From IMG/VR virus record IMGVR_UViG_3300005519_000020, positions 1-20,958 of that record: a stretch of DNA of 20,958 nucleotides; one strand, given 5' to 3'. Every line of letters starts with the position of its first letter. The first letter of the stretch is position 1. A model generated the notes under the pieces. That model worked only from the letters and a program-made list of their open reading frames with translations, was not told the origin of the DNA and did no database searches. Made by a program: the position numbers and the translations under genes. This document shows, piece by piece, positions 13,139-19,304 of the stretch. This DNA comes from a virus.

Positions 13139-13957
13139 ATGAGCACTGCAACCCAAGGAACCATCGCATACGACGCCAGCGCCGCGCTGGTGCTGGTCAG
13201 CCAAGCCCAGAAGGCTCTCACGAATGCCGAAGCATACGTGATCGACAGCCCGGCCATGTACGAACTGGCCGCTGCCGACCTCCAGAGCGTGAAGGCGCTG
13301 CGCAAGCAGGTCGATGACAAGCGCACCGGCATCACGGGCCCACTCAATCAGGCATTGAAAGCCGTGAACGATCTGTTCCGGCCAGCCACGTCGTATCTCG
13401 ATGACGCCGAGGGAAAGCTCAAGGGTGCCCTGCTCGCGTACGACCAGGAGCAAGCCCGCAAGGCTGCGGAGGAACGCCGCCGGGCAGAAGAAGTCGCGCG
13501 ACTGGAGCGTGAACGCATCGAGCGCGAAGCGCGTGAAGCACAGGCGCGCGCCGAGGCCGAAGCCGAACGGATCCGCCAGGAAGCTGCAGCTGCTGCAGCG
13601 TCTGGCGACGAATCGAAGGCCAACGAACTGACGATGCAGGCCCAGCAGACCGCTGCCGCTGGTGCTGCCGAGGCCGAGCAGATCACCAGCACCGTCGATC
13701 TGATCACCGCCGCGCCGGTGCCCCTCGCATCGGCAGCGCCAAAGGTCAAAGGCCTGTCCACGCGCGAGAACTGGAAAGCGCAAGTCACCGACAAGATGAA
13801 GCTGCTGCAGCACATCGTCGCGCACCCCGAGTTCGAGAACCTGGTCGAGATCAATCAGAGCGCGCTCAACCAACTCGCCAAAGCGCAAAAGCAGGCGATG
13901 AAGCTCCCTGGCGTCGAGCCTTTCAACGACGCAATCCTGTCGGCCCGCGCCGCATAA
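13139..13957 (+). CDS. Coiled-coil phage protein of the recombination cluster
   Basis: 272 aa. An N-terminal helical domain is followed by a long charged coiled coil at about 95-150 (EQARKAAEERRRAEEVARLERERIEREAREAQ and onward), an alanine-rich stretch, and a compact C-terminal domain (LSTRENWKAQVTDKMKLLQHIVAHPEFENLVEINQSALNQLAKAQ). The coiled coil resembles TolA only through composition. Its place after Bet and the exonuclease suggests a Gam-like or DNA-end accessory role, unproven. GGAG lies 6 bases before the ATG. Confidence 0.75.
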   Translation: MSTATQGTIAYDASAALVLVSQAQKALTNAEAYVIDSPAMYELAAADLQSVKALRKQVDDKRTGITGPLNQALKAVNDLFRPATSYLDDAEGKLKGALLAYDQEQARKAAEERRRAEEVARLERERIEREAREAQARAEAEAERIRQEAAAAAASGDESKANELTMQAQQTAAAGAAEAEQITSTVDLITAAPVPLASAAPKVKGLSTRENWKAQVTDKMKLLQHIVAHPEFENLVEINQSALNQLAKAQKQAMKLPGVEPFNDAILSARAA

Positions 13958-14015
13958 CCAGCCCCGTTTGGCCGCAGCGTCCCGCGCGGTCCCTTTTATT
14001 TATCAGGAGAGATCC

Positions 14016-14519
14016 ATGCTCGACTTCGAATCCACCCTCGTGCGCGTCAAGCACATCAACAACCGTATCGAGAAGCACAGCGACGACAAGGTGCTGGGCG
14101 TGGATCTGCGTCTGGTAGTGCGTCTGTCGAACAACGAACTGGCGCAGTTCTCTCCGACGCTAAAGGCCAGCTTCTACCACAAGGATGACTCTGTGCAGGG
14201 TGACGTGGTCACAGACGCCAATCACCTGCCAAACCTCAAGAACCCGCAGATCGGCCCCATTAAGTGGGAAGGCGATTGGGAGCACCGCCGTCTGGCCATC
14301 CATCACGGCACGCGTGCGCAGGACGACATCGTGCTCGGCGACGCGAAGGTAAGCAAGGTGGTGCTGGATCTGCAGGAAGGCGGCACGGTGTTCGTGACCT
14401 TCCGCGTGCAGTGCCATCCCGACGAGAAGCAGGCGGCCAAGCTGCTGACGCTGCTCGACCAGGAAGTGCACATGTCCCTGTCCGTCGACGATGACGCCGA
14501 TCTGCCGATGGCGGCGTAG
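14016..14519 (+). CDS. Hypothetical protein with acidic C-terminal tail (167 aa)
   Basis: It starts MLDFESTLVRVKHINNRIEKHSDDKVLGVDLRLVVRLSNNELAQF, a beta-rich pattern, and ends with VDDDADLPMAA, an acidic tail like that of single-strand binding proteins. Its location after the annealase and exonuclease would suit an SSB-like or recombination accessory role, but no OB-fold motif is certain. ATG 14016 is chosen for AGGAGAG 5 bases upstream over an earlier in-frame ATG at 13968. It is the last gene before the noncoding element. Confidence 0.7.
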   Translation: MLDFESTLVRVKHINNRIEKHSDDKVLGVDLRLVVRLSNNELAQFSPTLKASFYHKDDSVQGDVVTDANHLPNLKNPQIGPIKWEGDWEHRRLAIHHGTRAQDDIVLGDAKVSKVVLDLQEGGTVFVTFRVQCHPDEKQAAKLLTLLDQEVHMSLSVDDDADLPMAA

Positions 14520-14520
14520 C

Positions 14521-14738
14521 GATCAGCGGGTGAAAGCAGATCCTGATCGACATCGATCGAGCGAAAAGCCCGTAGCCGGGAGATGCCGAGTCGATCGATA
14601 TGCGCGGTAGGCGGCGCAAGCAGCGGAGCGAGTAACCCACCCTTCAACGGGCGACTGCGGCGGGACATCGCCGAGTCCCAAAAAACACCGTGCGACGCCT
14701 CCTGGGTACCGGGCAGTCGCAGTTGCCCACCCATTTTT
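14521..14738 (+). ncRNA. Structured noncoding element upstream of the DGR (candidate sRNA or leader)
   Basis: The 262 bases between the preceding stop and the first DGR target hold no convincing gene but a series of inverted repeats. GATCAG (14521-14526) pairs with CTGATC (14543-14548). ATCGATCGA (14552-14560) pairs with TCGATCGAT (14591-14599) and encloses CCCG-TAGC-CGGG (14569-14580). GGG.GACT..GGCG pairs with CGCC.AGTCCC (14649-14679). A terminator hairpin follows. No sigma-70 promoter is evident, so it may be processed from the PL transcript. Class unknown; it matches no RNA family I know. Confidence 0.5.
14703..14738 (+). terminator. Intrinsic terminator before the DGR cassette
   Basis: TGGGT (14703-14707) and GGGCA (14711-14715) pair with TGCCC (14724-14728) and ACCCA (14729-14733), with a 3-base bulge and an 8-base loop, and five T residues follow (14734-14738). 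It would separate the PL recombination genes from the DGR unless read through by antitermination. Confidence 0.75.
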
Positions 14739-14781
14739 AAGCTGTAGCAGCACCCCGTTCATCCAACCCATAGGACACGAC

Positions 14782-15138
14782 ATGCAAATCCAACTTCCCC
14801 CGCTCGCTGAAGGCGAAACCTATCTCTTCGGTCGCGTCGACAAGAACGGTGACATCGAACACACCGTGGTCATCGCTGTGAACAACAGCGCGCTGTCCCG
14901 CGAGAAGCAACGCGAGTGGGCTAAGAGCATTGGCGGCGTGCTGATGAACCGCATCGAAGCCATCGAGATCTACAACAGCCACCGCGACCTCGTTGAGCCC
15001 GATTGGTACTGGACTGACGAAGACGTCGAATGGGATACCGCTTACGCCTGGTACCAGAACTTCAGCTACGGCTACCAGCTCAGCGACCCCAAGTGCGCCG
15101 CGCTGCGCGCGGTCGCTGTCCGCAGATTCAAAAATTGA
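14782..15138 (+). CDS. DGR target protein 1, DUF1566/C-type-lectin-like variable protein
   Basis: 118 aa, no signal peptide. The N-terminal MQIQLPPLAEGETYLFGRVDKNGDIEHTVVI and WAKSIGGVLMNRIEAIEIYN lead into DWYWTDEDVEWDTAYAWYQNF and the C-terminal ALRAVAVRRF, the DUF1566-type C-type-lectin-like fold found in many DGR targets. Residues 87-116 are encoded by VR1. Variable residues relative to the template reading NFNNGNQNNNHKS are S, Y, Y, L, S, D, P and C (eight changes). Such domains present a ligand-binding face. The ligand is unknown. AGGA lies 8 bases before the ATG. Confidence 0.88.
   Translation: MQIQLPPLAEGETYLFGRVDKNGDIEHTVVIAVNNSALSREKQREWAKSIGGVLMNRIEAIEIYNSHRDLVEPDWYWTDEDVEWDTAYAWYQNFSYGYQLSDPKCAALRAVAVRRFKN
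15038..15128 (+). repeat. Variable repeat VR1
   Basis: 91 bases aligned without gaps to TR 16201-16291. The first 20 bases and the last 43 or so are identical; 9 substitutions lie in between, and every one is at a template A (three to G, four to T and two to C, counted codon by codon). It lies at the 3' end of target gene 1 and is followed by CA where TR has GG. Confidence 0.97.
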
Positions 15139-15198
15139 CCCATCTCCTCATTCACTGAGCTGAACAACCCATCCCGTCCAACTCTGCAGGAGCACAGC

Positions 15199-15666
15199 AT
15201 GACCGCAGTCACCCTGGAGCACATCGAAGCGGAGCACGTGCGCATCGGCGAACTTATCAAGCGATTCAAGGAACAGCCGCGCGCCACGGAATACCGTGTC
15301 GATGCAGTCACGATCCCACTCGCGCCCGGCGAACGCCTCGCCGGTCCGATCTACGCCGAAGACGGCACGCTGGATTACTACCTGATCAAGCTGCCCGGCG
15401 ATGGTGGCGACCTCAGCCACTCCGATGCCATCGCGTATGCGGCCGGCCGTGGCGGCAAGGTTCCCAATCGCCGCGAAGGGCGCCTTCTGATGGCGAATCT
15501 AGGCGAGGAGTTCGACAAGGTCGCCTACTGGTTGGAAGACGACTACGAGCCGAACTCCGCTTACGCCTGGTACCAGTACTTCGACGGCGGCTACCAGATC
15601 ACCAACCACGAGAGCGCCGCGCTGCGCGCGGTCGCTGTCCGCAGATTCACCCCTTCCGTAATTTGA
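15199..15666 (+). CDS. DGR target protein 2, DUF1566/C-type-lectin-like variable protein
   Basis: 155 aa. A helical N-terminus (MTAVTLEHIEAEHVRIGELIKRFKEQ) not shared with target 1 precedes a DUF1566-like domain: GRGGKVPNRREGRLLMANL, AYWLEDDYEPNSAYAWYQYF and ALRAVAVRRF. VR2 covers residues 120-149. Seven residues differ from the template reading (Y, D, G, Y, I, T, E). The two targets share little outside the VR-coded end and the surrounding fold, so they are diverged paralogues or separate acquisitions fed by one TR. GGAG precedes the ATG by 6 bases. Confidence 0.9.
   Translation: MTAVTLEHIEAEHVRIGELIKRFKEQPRATEYRVDAVTIPLAPGERLAGPIYAEDGTLDYYLIKLPGDGGDLSHSDAIAYAAGRGGKVPNRREGRLLMANLGEEFDKVAYWLEDDYEPNSAYAWYQYFDGGYQITNHESAALRAVAVRRFTPSVI
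15557..15647 (+). repeat. Variable repeat VR2
   Basis: 91 bases aligned without gaps to TR 16201-16291, with 8 substitutions, all at template A. The same reading phase is used as in VR1. Its 3' flank CA equals that of VR1 and differs from TR (GG), consistent with the VR-side form of the homing-initiation region. Confidence 0.97.
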
Positions 15667-15680
15667 TCATTTGACACGCC

Positions 15681-16058
15681 ATGGCTCTGCACACTGAGCT
15701 CGACGTCTACAAGACCGGCTACGACCTGTTCGGCAAGGTGACCATGATCGTCGCGAACATGGAACGCACTTTCAAGCGCCTGATCGGCGAGGAGATCGTC
15801 CGCGAATCCTCGAAGCTTCTGATCTTGGTCTATCGCGCGAATGTCGCTGAAGACAAGGTGCCGCACCTCGCCAACTTGGTCGAGCGAGTAAAGCTCGTCG
15901 AGCTGTTGATCCGCCTCTCATTCGACATGAAGAAGGTCTCGCCTAAGCAGTACTGGGCGGTCACGAAGTTGACGGAGAGCATCAGCAAACAGGCCACGGC
16001 GTGGAAGAAGTACGCAGCCAAGCGCCCGTTTCATGGAGGTCAAGGCCACCATGACTGA
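15681..16058 (+). CDS. avd: Avd-like accessory variability determinant
   Basis: 125 aa, the normal size for Avd. It is all-helical and basic: LDVYKTGYDLFGKVTMIVANM, then FKRLIGEEIVRESSKLLILVYRAN, LANLVERVKLVELLIRLSFDM and YWAVTKLTESISKQATAWKKYAA, the four helices of the bundle fold. Avd forms a pentamer that binds the reverse transcriptase and the template RNA and is essential for mutagenic cDNA synthesis in the Bordetella phage system. It begins 14 bases after target 2 with little Shine-Dalgarno. Its end overlaps the reverse transcriptase start. Confidence 0.9.
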   Translation: MALHTELDVYKTGYDLFGKVTMIVANMERTFKRLIGEEIVRESSKLLILVYRANVAEDKVPHLANLVERVKLVELLIRLSFDMKKVSPKQYWAVTKLTESISKQATAWKKYAAKRPFHGGQGHHD

Positions 16059-17421
16059 GCGCCTTTTCAATCTGGTCGTGCCGCTGGCTCACAAGGCCAC
16101 CGCCATGCGCGTCACGGATACCGCCGGTTTCGACCGGGAAGCGTCCCGCGCAGTTTCCCATCTGAGCGATCGGACGGGCGACGTAGATAGCACGATTGGT
16201 CCGCTTACGCCTGGTACCAGAACTTCAACAACGGCAACCAGAACAACAACCACAAGAGCGCCGCGCTGCGCGCGGTCGCTGTCCGCAGATTGGAACGAAA
16301 CGGAAGGCTTCACGGGCGCCGAGTTGGTCAGAGCATACCGAGACTGCCGGCGCACGAAACGCAATACAGCAAGCGCGCTCGCCTTCGAAGCCAACCTCGA
16401 GCGCAACCTCTTCAAATTGCACGGCGAACTGGCCAGCGGCTGCTATGTGCCGGGCCCATCGAAGTGCTTTGTCATCGACCGGCCCAAGCATCGCGAAGTC
16501 TGGGCGGCCGCCTTCCGCGATCGAATCGTGCACCACTTGTTGTACAACCGCATTGGTCCGCGCTTCGAACGCACATTCATCGCCGATTCCTGCGCATGCA
16601 TCAAAGGGCGCGGCACGCTATACGCCGCCCAGCGCCTGGAATCGAAAGTGCGCTCGATTACCCAGAACTGGGCACGGCCAGCGCACTACCTGAAGTGCGA
16701 TCTGGCCAACTTCTTCGTCAGCATCGACAAGCGCGTACTCCTCGATCTACTGCTCGCGAAGATCTCCGAGCCATTCTGGCGCGCATTGACCGAGCTCGTG
16801 CTGATGCACGATCCACGGGAAAACTTCGTCTACCTTGGCGACCCTAGGATGATGGACCGCGTGCCGCCGCACAAGCGCTTGATGCAACAGCCGGCGCACC
16901 TCGGGCTGCCTATCGGCAACCTGTCGTCGCAGTTCTTCGCCAACGTCTACCTCAACGAGCTGGACCAGTTCGTGAAGCACGAACTGCGCTGCCGGCATTA
17001 CATCCGCTACGTCGACGACTTCGTGCTTATGCACGAGTCGCCTCAGTGGCTCAACGAGGCGCACGCTGCCGTCGCGGCATTCCTGCCGGCCCGGCTTGGT
17101 GCGCGCCTCAACCCAACGAAGACCATCCTGCAGCCGGTCGCACGCGGCATCGACTTCGTCGGCCAGGTGGTTCGCCCATGGGTGCGGCACACCCGCAAGC
17201 GGACGCTGAATAGCAGCATTCAGCGCGTTCGCGAAATGCCGGCACAGGACATCTATCAAGCCGCCAACAGCTACTTCGGCCTGCTGCGCCAAGCCACTGG
17301 CAGCCACACCGAGCGCGCCAAGCTCGCGAATGCCGCGCGCAAGCGTGGGCATGCCGTCAATCGACAACTCACGAAGGCCTACCGCGCCGCCCTCGATAAG
17401 CAGAAGGAGAAGCAACAATGA
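16051..17421 (+). CDS. DGR reverse transcriptase
   Basis: 456 aa from ATG 16051, which has GGAGGT 10 bases upstream; ATG 16033 is an alternative. The polymerase core includes YLKCDLANFFVSID with Asp217, GLPIGNLSSQFFANVYLNELD (285-305; the SQ in motif 4 is typical of DGR enzymes, where group II introns have QG), and RYVDDFVLM with Asp322-Asp323. The thumb is basic. There is no maturase or endonuclease domain. The first 80 or so residues, including a Thr/Arg-rich stretch translated from TR, precede the conserved core and are not typical. No in-frame ATG or GTG was found between TR and the core; TTG 16324 is the only candidate. Confidence 0.95.
   Translation: MTERLFNLVVPLAHKATAMRVTDTAGFDREASRAVSHLSDRTGDVDSTIGPLTPGTRTSTTATRTTTTRAPRCARSLSADWNETEGFTGAELVRAYRDCRRTKRNTASALAFEANLERNLFKLHGELASGCYVPGPSKCFVIDRPKHREVWAAAFRDRIVHHLLYNRIGPRFERTFIADSCACIKGRGTLYAAQRLESKVRSITQNWARPAHYLKCDLANFFVSIDKRVLLDLLLAKISEPFWRALTELVLMHDPRENFVYLGDPRMMDRVPPHKRLMQQPAHLGLPIGNLSSQFFANVYLNELDQFVKHELRCRHYIRYVDDFVLMHESPQWLNEAHAAVAAFLPARLGARLNPTKTILQPVARGIDFVGQVVRPWVRHTRKRTLNSSIQRVREMPAQDIYQAANSYFGLLRQATGSHTERAKLANAARKRGHAVNRQLTKAYRAALDKQKEKQQ
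16201..16291 (+). repeat. Template repeat TR
   Basis: 91 bases with AAC codons in the frame of the targets (reading NFNNGNQNNNHKS), the design that gives maximum diversity when A is randomised. It is identical to both variable repeats at every non-A position. It contains the GC-rich palindrome CCGCGC-TGC-GCGCGG at 16261-16275, present in both VRs too. It is flanked by GG at its 3' side. It lies inside the reverse transcriptase ORF. Confidence 0.97.
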
Positions 17422-18074
17422 CAGCCAAAACTATCGTAGGTCGCTTGGCTCCCAACGCATGGAGAACTGGCGATCCGTTGCCAGAGATTGGTTCTATCTG
17501 TCTTGTTTCAGGGGCGAACTGCGATGTCGAGAGCGACCAGCATCGAAGCTATATGTGGAGAAAAGTGGTTGGGTATGGCGACGGCGATATGTTCGTGTGT
17601 CTCCAAACTGAAGGCTGCTGGCCGACTGTCGAGCGCACCGAGAATTGCTGGTTTGCGGAAATCCCTGTTGGGCGCGTGCAGCAGACCGAGCCAGTGGGGG
17701 ATGAGCGCGCGGCGTTTGAGAACTTATACGAATCGCTGCCCGACCCTGTGAATCTAACTCGCCACGAATTGGCATGGCGCGCATGGCAAGCTCGCGCCGC
17801 CCAGTCCGGCCAGCGGGCGGGCGTGGCGGAGGGATGGTGCTTCTACTCGGCGGATTTCAGCATGAATGCAGCGAACCCAGCGCAACGAGGGACAGTCATG
17901 CTGATTCGAGACGATGCTGGCCGCAAATGGTGGCACGGCTTGGATGAGGACGAGCGAGAAAAAATTGCGCTCCTTGTCTCCGGCCATGGATTGACATTTG
18001 ACACTGCCATGCAAGCCGCGAATAGCAACGCCATCGCCGCCGCGCCCACACCGGCAGCGCAGGGAGGGGCGTGA
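17418..18074 (+). CDS. Hypothetical phage protein (218 aa)
   Basis: N-terminal PNAWRTGDPLPEIGSICLVSG...WRKVVGYGDGDMFVCLQTEGCWPTVERTENCWFAEI looks like a beta-rich domain. A segment AFENLYESLPDPVNLTRHELAWRAWQARAAQ follows, which I recognise from accessory phage proteins that share the AW.AWQARA motif. The C-terminal part has KWWHGLDEDEREKIALL. Starts at 17418, overlapping the reverse transcriptase stop by ATGA, so it may be transcribed with the DGR. Function unknown; less GC-rich than the DGR genes. Confidence 0.7.
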   Translation: MTAKTIVGRLAPNAWRTGDPLPEIGSICLVSGANCDVESDQHRSYMWRKVVGYGDGDMFVCLQTEGCWPTVERTENCWFAEIPVGRVQQTEPVGDERAAFENLYESLPDPVNLTRHELAWRAWQARAAQSGQRAGVAEGWCFYSADFSMNAANPAQRGTVMLIRDDAGRKWWHGLDEDEREKIALLVSGHGLTFDTAMQAANSNAIAAAPTPAAQGGA

Positions 18075-18262
18075 TGGAGCACGAATTCGAGGACTACAAA
18101 GAGTTCTTCTCCGCTGTGGGGGATTCTTATTTGCACCCCAAATTTTGCGGTGACTGTATCTGGCCTGTCACCATCGAGCAGATGTATCAAGCCTTCAAGG
18201 AGCGAATGGAGGCCGAGCAAGCGGCAGCACTAAAAGCACAGGGAGGGGATAGCCATGAGTGA
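18074..18262 (+). CDS. Hypothetical phage protein (62 aa)
   Basis: MEHEFEDYKEFFSAVGDSYLHPKFCGDCIWPVTIEQMYQAFKERMEAEQAAALKAQ. It holds one CGDC pair and a C-terminal helix. TGATG overlap with the previous gene and AGGGAGGGG before the start support it. No family is recognised. Confidence 0.66.
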   Translation: MEHEFEDYKEFFSAVGDSYLHPKFCGDCIWPVTIEQMYQAFKERMEAEQAAALKAQGGDSHE

Positions 18263-18602
18263 TAGAGAACTTCTCGAAATGGCAGCTAAAGCGGCTGGGT
18301 ACGACGATGCTAAGTTCCAGGACATGGAAGGATGGGGCGAAGTGCGCTACGGCCTGTCATGTGGCATCTGGTCAGAAAAGCATCTCGAAAATTATTGGAA
18401 TCCGTTAGTCAATGACGGCGACGCGCTGCGGCTGGCGGTAAAGCTTGGCATGCGATTGTGCATTGATAACCGTGTTGGATTTTCATGGGTCAAAGGCGTA
18501 GAGGGATCAGTGCCGCATGACGGTAACGCCAACGCGGCCACTCGCCGTGTCATCGTCCGCGCAGCGGCAGCACTAGCAGATGCGGGAGGGCGGGATGAGT
18601 GA
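18255..18602 (+). CDS. Hypothetical phage protein (115 aa)
   Basis: MSDRELLEMAAKAAGYD...WNPLVNDGDALRLAVKLGMRLCI...ATRRVIVRAAAALADAGGRDE. The WNPL.NDGDALRLAVKLG motif is common in small accessory proteins of betaproteobacterial and enterobacterial phages; role unknown. GGGAGGGG precedes ATG 18255, and it overlaps the next gene by 8 bases. Confidence 0.75.
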   Translation: MSDRELLEMAAKAAGYDDAKFQDMEGWGEVRYGLSCGIWSEKHLENYWNPLVNDGDALRLAVKLGMRLCIDNRVGFSWVKGVEGSVPHDGNANAATRRVIVRAAAALADAGGRDE

Positions 18603-18798
18603 GGAACGAACAATTAGCGTTGACGCCGATGCCTTGTATCGCGTTCTCAATGCATTGAATGGACCGGGCCACTACATCCGAGAACTGCAAGTTACGCGTG
18701 GCCCATTGTTTGAGAACCCTATCGATAAGCTTGTTACTCAGTACAACGAGTGGGCCGCTGCGCAGAAGGATGAGTCTGATGCCAATGCACAAGGGTGA
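18595..18798 (+). CDS. Hypothetical phage protein (67 aa)
   Basis: MSEERTISVDADALYRVLNALNGPGHYIRELQVTRGPLFENPIDKLVTQYNEWAAAQKD. One long helix-rich domain with the pattern V....L..VL.AL.GP.H.IRELQ, which I associate with short phage accessory proteins. GGGAGGGCGGG is directly upstream of ATG 18595. No function known. Confidence 0.7.
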   Translation: MSEERTISVDADALYRVLNALNGPGHYIRELQVTRGPLFENPIDKLVTQYNEWAAAQKDESDANAQG

Positions 18799-19009
18799 AT
18801 TTATCCCACATCCGCATTGCACTTCAGCAAGCGGTGATTGTTTCTATCAAGGCAAATGCTTGCGTGCGTGCACGGCGCAACAGAAAAAGTCGCACGATCA
18901 GCGCATCAAATCGCTTGAGCAACGCATCGTGCGACTAGAGCGAGCGCTATATGCGAAGCCGCCCGCAACGAGCGCGCCAACAACCAAGGACACTGGTGGG
19001 GAGGGGTGA
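18779..19009 (+). CDS. Cys/His-rich small protein (76 aa)
   Basis: MPMHKGEFIPHPHCTSASGDCFYQGKCLRACTAQQKKSHDQRIKSLEQRIVRLERALYAKPP. A possible metal site (HPHC, DC, KC, AC) is followed by a helix that could pair as a coiled coil. ATG 18779 is chosen for AAGGA 8 bases upstream; ATG 18770 is possible. It overlaps the previous gene by 20 bases. No family is recognised. Confidence 0.6.
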   Translation: MPMHKGEFIPHPHCTSASGDCFYQGKCLRACTAQQKKSHDQRIKSLEQRIVRLERALYAKPPATSAPTTKDTGGEG

Positions 19010-19260
19010 TGAAACCGCATATTCACGCCCCAGCGCCTATTGATGAGCGCTGTGTTGTGCTGGAGTGCCCAACGTGCCAAAGGCCGCGCCGCATGTTCTC
19101 TCGCTACTTCGAGTGGTATGGGGCAAGCCTGACTTGCGCAGGATGCGGTGAAGAGTGGGCAGACGATGAAATGCTCGAAAGGCCATTCATGCCCGGATGG
19201 CGGGATAAGAATCGGCGCTGGGCCATAGACCAATTGGCCCGGATAGGGATTCAAGCATGA
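19009..19260 (+). CDS. Zinc-ribbon phage protein (83 aa)
   Basis: CVVLECPTCQRPRRMF and SLTCAGCGEEWADDEML give two CxxC knuckles about 30 residues apart, a zinc ribbon. Its C-terminus WRDKNRRWAIDQLARIG is basic. TGATG overlap with the previous stop and GAGGGG before the start decide ATG 19009. Possibly nucleic-acid-binding; unknown target. Confidence 0.7.
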   Translation: MKPHIHAPAPIDERCVVLECPTCQRPRRMFSRYFEWYGASLTCAGCGEEWADDEMLERPFMPGWRDKNRRWAIDQLARIGIQA

Positions 19261-19304
19261 CCCAACAATCAGCCCTGAGCAGGATATTGGAGGCGACGCG
19301 GTGA
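19257..19304 (+). CDS. 15-codon coupling ORF (very small)
   Basis: MTQQSALSRILEATR. Its ATG overlaps the stop of the zinc-ribbon gene (ATGA) and its stop overlaps the GTG of the next gene (GTGA). The next gene's GGAGG (19289-19293) lies within it. It may serve as a translational coupler, not a functional peptide. Confidence 0.3.
   Translation: MTQQSALSRILEATR

Larger units (their letters stand above)
14782..17421 (+). mobile_element. Diversity-generating retroelement (two targets, Avd, TR, reverse transcriptase)
   Basis: All parts are present in order on the plus strand: target 1 with VR1, target 2 with VR2, Avd-like gene, TR, reverse transcriptase. VR1 and VR2 are 91-base copies of TR that differ only at template adenines. 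The element is bounded by a terminator on the left and continues by a 4-base overlap into a phage gene on the right. It is compact, 2.6 kb. Confidence 0.97.

Noticed and set aside
12085-13347. A 420-codon minus-strand open frame across Bet, exonuclease and the start of the coiled-coil gene
   Set aside because: It is antisense to three well-supported genes, has no recognisable motif or ribosome site, and is of the kind expected by chance in GC-rich DNA.
12902-13888. A 328-codon minus-strand open frame opposite the exonuclease and coiled-coil genes
   Set aside because: Composition mirrors the alanine- and glutamate-rich coiled coil on the other strand; no domain is visible.
13139-13957. Coiled-coil protein as TolA
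   Set aside because: Only the Ala/Glu/Arg-rich coiled coil resembles TolA; there is no membrane anchor or TolA C-terminal domain.
16747-17418. A 223-codon minus-strand open frame opposite the reverse transcriptase
   Set aside because: It lies fully antisense to conserved reverse transcriptase motifs and has no promoter, ribosome site or family resemblance.
16051-17421. Reverse transcriptase as part of a group II intron, retron or abortive-infection system
   Set aside because: There is no maturase or HNH domain, no intron RNA structure, no msr-msd-like RNA; Avd plus adenine-specific TR/VR divergence establishes a DGR.
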